Source of the DNA: Mariniblastus sp.
GTDB lineage: Bacteria; Planctomycetota; Planctomycetia; Pirellulales; Pirellulaceae
Direction: 5' to 3'
Length of the DNA stretch: 49,696 bases
Assembly (NCBI GenBank): GCA_022447555.1
Contig: JAKVBF010000007.1
Coordinates: 1 to 49,696, forward strand
Shown here: piece by piece, positions 46,673 through 49,696 of the stretch
How the letters are laid out: each line of letters opens with the position of its first letter
Numbering within the stretch: the first letter of the stretch is position 1
Notes under the pieces: model-generated
Told to the model about the DNA's origin: nothing
What the model saw: only the letters and a program-made list of their open reading frames with translations
Databases searched by the model: none
Position numbers and translations under genes: made by a program

Positions 46673-47974
46673 ATGTCAAAGTCAAAACACCAAGAAACAC
46701 CCCCGATCACTTTCGTCGCTGCTGGTAACACCGACAAGGATCGCGAAGCCACCCTCGAGCTGTTGCTCCCTTCGCCTGGATTTCCTGCTGCCGCACAGTT
46801 GGTAGCCGACGCGATTCAAAAGCGAGCGGATATCGCCGTTTTGGATTTTACGCCGCAATCGATCAGTGTTCGATTTCAAATTGACAACGTTTGGCACACC
46901 ATGCCTTCTATGGAACGCGAAGATGGCGATTACATGTTGGCTACATTGAAACGAATGGCTGGTACCGATTATCGCAACCGCCGAGCTCGCCAAGAGGGGG
47001 CGTTTCGCGCTGAATATATGCGAGTCAAACATTCATGCAAACTAGTCTCTCAAGGCGTCCGCAATGGCGAGCGCGTCGCATTGTACGTCGAGCTTCCCAA
47101 AGATAAAATTGAGACGCTGACGGACATGGGAATGCCTAAGAGCCTCCAAGAAAAACTCGCCGGTGTTTTGGCTAGCGATGATGGAGTGGTTTTGTGCTGC
47201 GGTGTTCCTAATGAAGGTTACACTTCGATATGGCGAGGCATGCTCAACGCCTGCGATTGCTTCCAGCGCGATTACTACGTCGTAGAAGAAAAGTCTCGAA
47301 CTGAGCCCGAAGTCATCAACGTTTCTCCAATACTGTATGACGAACAAGCCGGCGAAACAGCATTCACTCCGATCCCCAAACTATTGCTGCGTGAGCCTAA
47401 TGTCATCGCTTTTGCCGAAGCAGACAAAGCCTCCACCGTCAATCAAATGGTTGATTTGTCCGAAAACAACATTTTCGTACCCACTCGAATTCACGGAAAA
47501 CACGCTTCAGACGGTGTCGCTCGCTTGATGGTCTCCAAGCCGAATGTCGAAAAACTCGCCAAACAGCTTCGGGCTGTCCTGTGCATGCGAACCATTCGGA
47601 GGTTGTGCGAGGACTGCCGCCAGCCCTTTACCCCTCACCCAACGCTGCTTGCTAAACTTGGCTTGCCAGTCGGGCGAGTGCGACAAATGTACAAAGCTTT
47701 TGAGTACGAACCTGGAATGGTGGACGAAAATGAAAAAGAGATCGAACCCTGCCCCAGCTGCCATGGCATCGGCTATCGCGGACTAACGGGTATTTTTGAG
47801 GTGCTCCTCGTCAGCGACCTTTATCGGCAGGCGATGGTTCAGACACCTCATGTCGATCAACTGGCGGCTGCGGCACGCGCCTCGGGTCATATTTCGATCC
47901 GCGAGACCGGTGTCGTGGCGGTCGCCCAAGGGATCACATCGCTGGAAGAGTTGCAACGCGTTTTAAAAAAATAA
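46673..47974 (+). CDS. Second PilB/GspE-like pseudo-ATPase
   Basis: This 433-residue protein is a soluble paralogue of the preceding one, sharing the RADIAVLDFTPQS/RADVLMMDYTRD region, the domain order and the zinc cysteines CEDC and CPSC followed by GIGYRGLTGIFEVL. Walker A is GVPNEGYTS, with Tyr183 where the lysine should be, so nucleotide hydrolysis is doubtful; the Walker B region keeps a Glu (IAFAEADK). It lies 25 bases after the first pseudo-ATPase and 33 bases before a CvpA-like gene. The likely role is a structural or regulatory partner of the intact PilT-like ATPase. Confidence 0.85.
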   Translation: MSKSKHQETPPITFVAAGNTDKDREATLELLLPSPGFPAAAQLVADAIQKRADIAVLDFTPQSISVRFQIDNVWHTMPSMEREDGDYMLATLKRMAGTDYRNRRARQEGAFRAEYMRVKHSCKLVSQGVRNGERVALYVELPKDKIETLTDMGMPKSLQEKLAGVLASDDGVVLCCGVPNEGYTSIWRGMLNACDCFQRDYYVVEEKSRTEPEVINVSPILYDEQAGETAFTPIPKLLLREPNVIAFAEADKASTVNQMVDLSENNIFVPTRIHGKHASDGVARLMVSKPNVEKLAKQLRAVLCMRTIRRLCEDCRQPFTPHPTLLAKLGLPVGRVRQMYKAFEYEPGMVDENEKEIEPCPSCHGIGYRGLTGIFEVLLVSDLYRQAMVQTPHVDQLAAAARASGHISIRETGVVAVAQGITSLEELQRVLKK

Positions 47975-48007
47975 CAAGTTAAACAGGCTACTGAAATAGG
48001 TACATAC

Positions 48008-48649
48008 ATGGTGTTTTTAATCGCACTTCTTGTGTTCTTGTTGATCCTCGGGTCCAACTGGTGGTTTGGGGCGTGGAACTGCCTTTTAAACCTGATGAAC
48101 TTTTTTCTGGCCGCATTGATCGCGAGTAGTTTTTACGAGAATGTTGCGGCTCAGGTTGTTGGTCTGGATTCAACTTATGTGAAAATCGCGGACTTTGTAG
48201 CGGTCTGGCTCGTATTCACCCTAGCGTTTGTCATCCTTCGACTGCTCACTGATTTTATGTCGCGGTATCAACTCAAACTGGAGCCTTGGCTCGACTATAT
48301 AGGCCGAGGTGTTTTTTCCTTTTGGTTGGCTTGCGGGTTCCTCTGCTTCACATTTTTCACACTGCATATGGCGCCACTCCCACCAGATTCTTTTCAGTCC
48401 GACCCCACAACGCGCGCTCTTGTGTTCGGCCCAGATCGGTTTTGGCTGTCTTTTATTCAAAGCCGGTCCCGGGGAGCGTTATCGGAATCCAAACAGTCTC
48501 CTTTTTTCCCCAGCTACACTCTGCCCGAGCATCCTGATGACGAGGGTCTCGAGTCACGAGTGTTCGATCCCGAATCCATGTTCATCTTTAACAATCACGC
48601 TCGGCGGAAAAGCATATCGGAAAGCGAATACCTGCGAACGGTGAATTGA
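48008..48649 (+). CDS. CvpA-like integral membrane protein
   Basis: The 213 residues have four hydrophobic helices in the first 125 residues (FLIALLVFLLILGSNWWFG; LLNLMNFFLAALIASSFY; FVAVWLVFTLAFVILRLL; RGVFSFWLACGFLCFTFFTL), the arrangement of CvpA-type proteins, then a polar C-terminal domain of about 85 residues. CvpA-like proteins have varied envelope roles. The family call rests on layout and is moderate. The gene is the fourth in a close series with the PilT/PilB-like genes. Confidence 0.65.
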   Translation: MVFLIALLVFLLILGSNWWFGAWNCLLNLMNFFLAALIASSFYENVAAQVVGLDSTYVKIADFVAVWLVFTLAFVILRLLTDFMSRYQLKLEPWLDYIGRGVFSFWLACGFLCFTFFTLHMAPLPPDSFQSDPTTRALVFGPDRFWLSFIQSRSRGALSESKQSPFFPSYTLPEHPDDEGLESRVFDPESMFIFNNHARRKSISESEYLRTVN

Positions 48650-48791
48650 GGCCGTTTTGTGGTCTAGAGCTCTTATCCCGGATTTGTTAATTTCGCCGGT
48701 TACGCTAAAACCGTATCTAGCTCGCGGCTGCCCGCTGAGGCCCCAAGGGCTAGTTGTACTGAATCGCTGACTTGCCGAATGAAGGTTTTTC

Positions 48792-49562
48792 GTGGACGAC
48801 AACCGATCACCGTTTACTGACGTCGACCTGACCATCGAAGATTATCGACCGTTTTCCATGCTGTCACTCGTCTCACTGCTTTTGTCGCTATTCTGCGGAA
48901 TGCTCGTCATTGTGAATCCGCCGATGGCTCCAGGTGCGGTCATGGCGGCCGGTTTTGCGATTTTCGTATTAGCTTGGCTCTTCCCTCGCCGCCGCAAAAT
49001 CAATGGTTATAAAATGGCAGGCTGCGCGTTGTTTATCTCGTTATTCGCCATTTCTTCATCGTTGGCCTATCAACAGCATCGAAGGAAGCACCTAGAACAG
49101 ACGGCGGTTGCATTCAGCGAGAACTGGGTCGACCTAGCCAGGCAAGGTCGCATCCACGAGCTGTATCAACTCAGTCTTCACTATAACAATCGGGCGACAC
49201 CCGAAACCGACTTGGTGCAAAAATACGGAACACTAACCTCGCCTGGGCCTGAGCTTGAGTTGTATTTAAAACAAGAGCCCGAGGTTTCGATCCGCCAAGA
49301 TGCAGAAGAGGGGCAGCTGCGAACAGTGCTCACGAAATATGAAAAACTGGGGATCCTGAAGGAGCGGGTCATCGTCGGGTTTAAGTACACGCGACCAAAC
49401 GGTGACGTTCGTGAGTTTGGACTTTATCTAGTACGCATGGACTACCCAACGCCTCCAGGGCCGCAGTGGTATGTAGAAGGGTTGGTTAATTACAACCCGA
49501 AAATCGCGCGGCAGTTGACAGATCAGCAACGTGGAACCGAGTCGATGCCCGAAGACATGTAA
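48792..49562 (+). CDS. Membrane protein of unknown function
   Basis: The GTG start at 48792 is preceded by GAAGG six bases away. The 256 residues have three hydrophobic helices in the first 95 residues, with a basic turn (FPRRRKINGYK) before the third, then an extracytoplasmic or cytoplasmic domain of about 160 residues (VRTVLTKYEKLG; PPGPQWYVEGLVNYNP at the end). No family recognised. It lies 142 bases after the CvpA-like gene, and a terminator follows, so it may be the last gene of the PilT-cluster transcript or a separate unit. Confidence 0.7.
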   Translation: MDDNRSPFTDVDLTIEDYRPFSMLSLVSLLLSLFCGMLVIVNPPMAPGAVMAAGFAIFVLAWLFPRRRKINGYKMAGCALFISLFAISSSLAYQQHRRKHLEQTAVAFSENWVDLARQGRIHELYQLSLHYNNRATPETDLVQKYGTLTSPGPELELYLKQEPEVSIRQDAEEGQLRTVLTKYEKLGILKERVIVGFKYTRPNGDVREFGLYLVRMDYPTPPGPQWYVEGLVNYNPKIARQLTDQQRGTESMPEDM

Positions 49563-49643
49563 GGGGCCGTTTGCTGCTGAACTCCACCGCGCCACTGCAA
49601 AATGTCACCCTGCCGCGGCAGCCGGATCGTCTGTGATGACAAA

Positions 49644-49670
49644 AAAAGCGGCCCGCTCGGGGCCGCTTTT
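49644..49670 (+). terminator. Rho-independent terminator at the window end
   Basis: AAAAGCGGCC (49644-49653) pairs with GGCCGCTTTT (49661-49670), ten base pairs with a seven-base loop; the T run makes it a good terminator on the + strand, and the A run on the other side may serve the opposite strand too. Confidence 0.9.
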
Positions 49671-49696
49671 CGATGGTCAGTTTCTTCCTAAGGAAG

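Overview
The window looks like chromosomal DNA of a planctomycete, probably a Pirellulales-type marine or freshwater aerobe. The reasons are the Alternative Complex III (Act) operon joined to a caa3-type oxidase, lone housekeeping genes scattered on both strands, many secreted or lipobox/TAT proteins of planctomycete style, few strong Shine-Dalgarno sites, and a moderate GC content. This placement is inferred from gene content and protein style, without any database comparison. No tRNA, rRNA, insertion sequence, prophage or CRISPR array was seen.

Region 1 (1-16737) is a respiratory supercluster on the + strand. It opens with the end of a RegB/PrrB-like redox histidine kinase and a RegA/PrrA-like response regulator. 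A 644-base leader follows, with inverted repeats and a possible 32-residue membrane peptide on the other strand. Then come actA (pentaheme cytochrome c), actB (fused molybdopterin-like and iron-sulfur protein), actC, a fused actD-actE, actF, a small one-helix protein, a SCO copper chaperone, and an A2-type cytochrome c oxidase: subunit II with a heme c domain, subunit I, a long subunit III, subunit IV, and a second subunit III-like protein. Together these would carry electrons from quinol through complex III to O2, with RegBA-type redox control next door.

Region 2 (16876-25944) holds rarA, a zinc-ribbon membrane protein, a LysM protein whose L,D-transpeptidase-like domain lacks the catalytic cysteine, an HTTM-domain membrane protein, a GH57 alpha-glucan enzyme beside a galT-like gene, and folK with an unexplained C-terminal extension. 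Region 3 (25945-37090) has a long non-coding stretch, then def-fmt (formyl-Met metabolism), a secreted Asn/Gly-rich protein, miaB, an SGNH esterase, an iron-type solute-binding lipoprotein, two consecutive secreted HExxH proteins, and glyA.

Region 4 (37091-43439) has a secreted beta-helix protein, a small secreted protein, a doubtful membrane protein, a TPR protein, prfB with its programmed +1 frameshift, and hisF. Region 5 (43688-49562) is the most unusual part: an intact PilT-like ATPase is followed by two PilB/GspE-like proteins that have both lost the P-loop lysine, one of them carrying an N-terminal membrane domain. A CvpA-like membrane protein and another membrane protein come next. The set looks like an unusual envelope or pilus-type machine with pseudo-ATPase partners.
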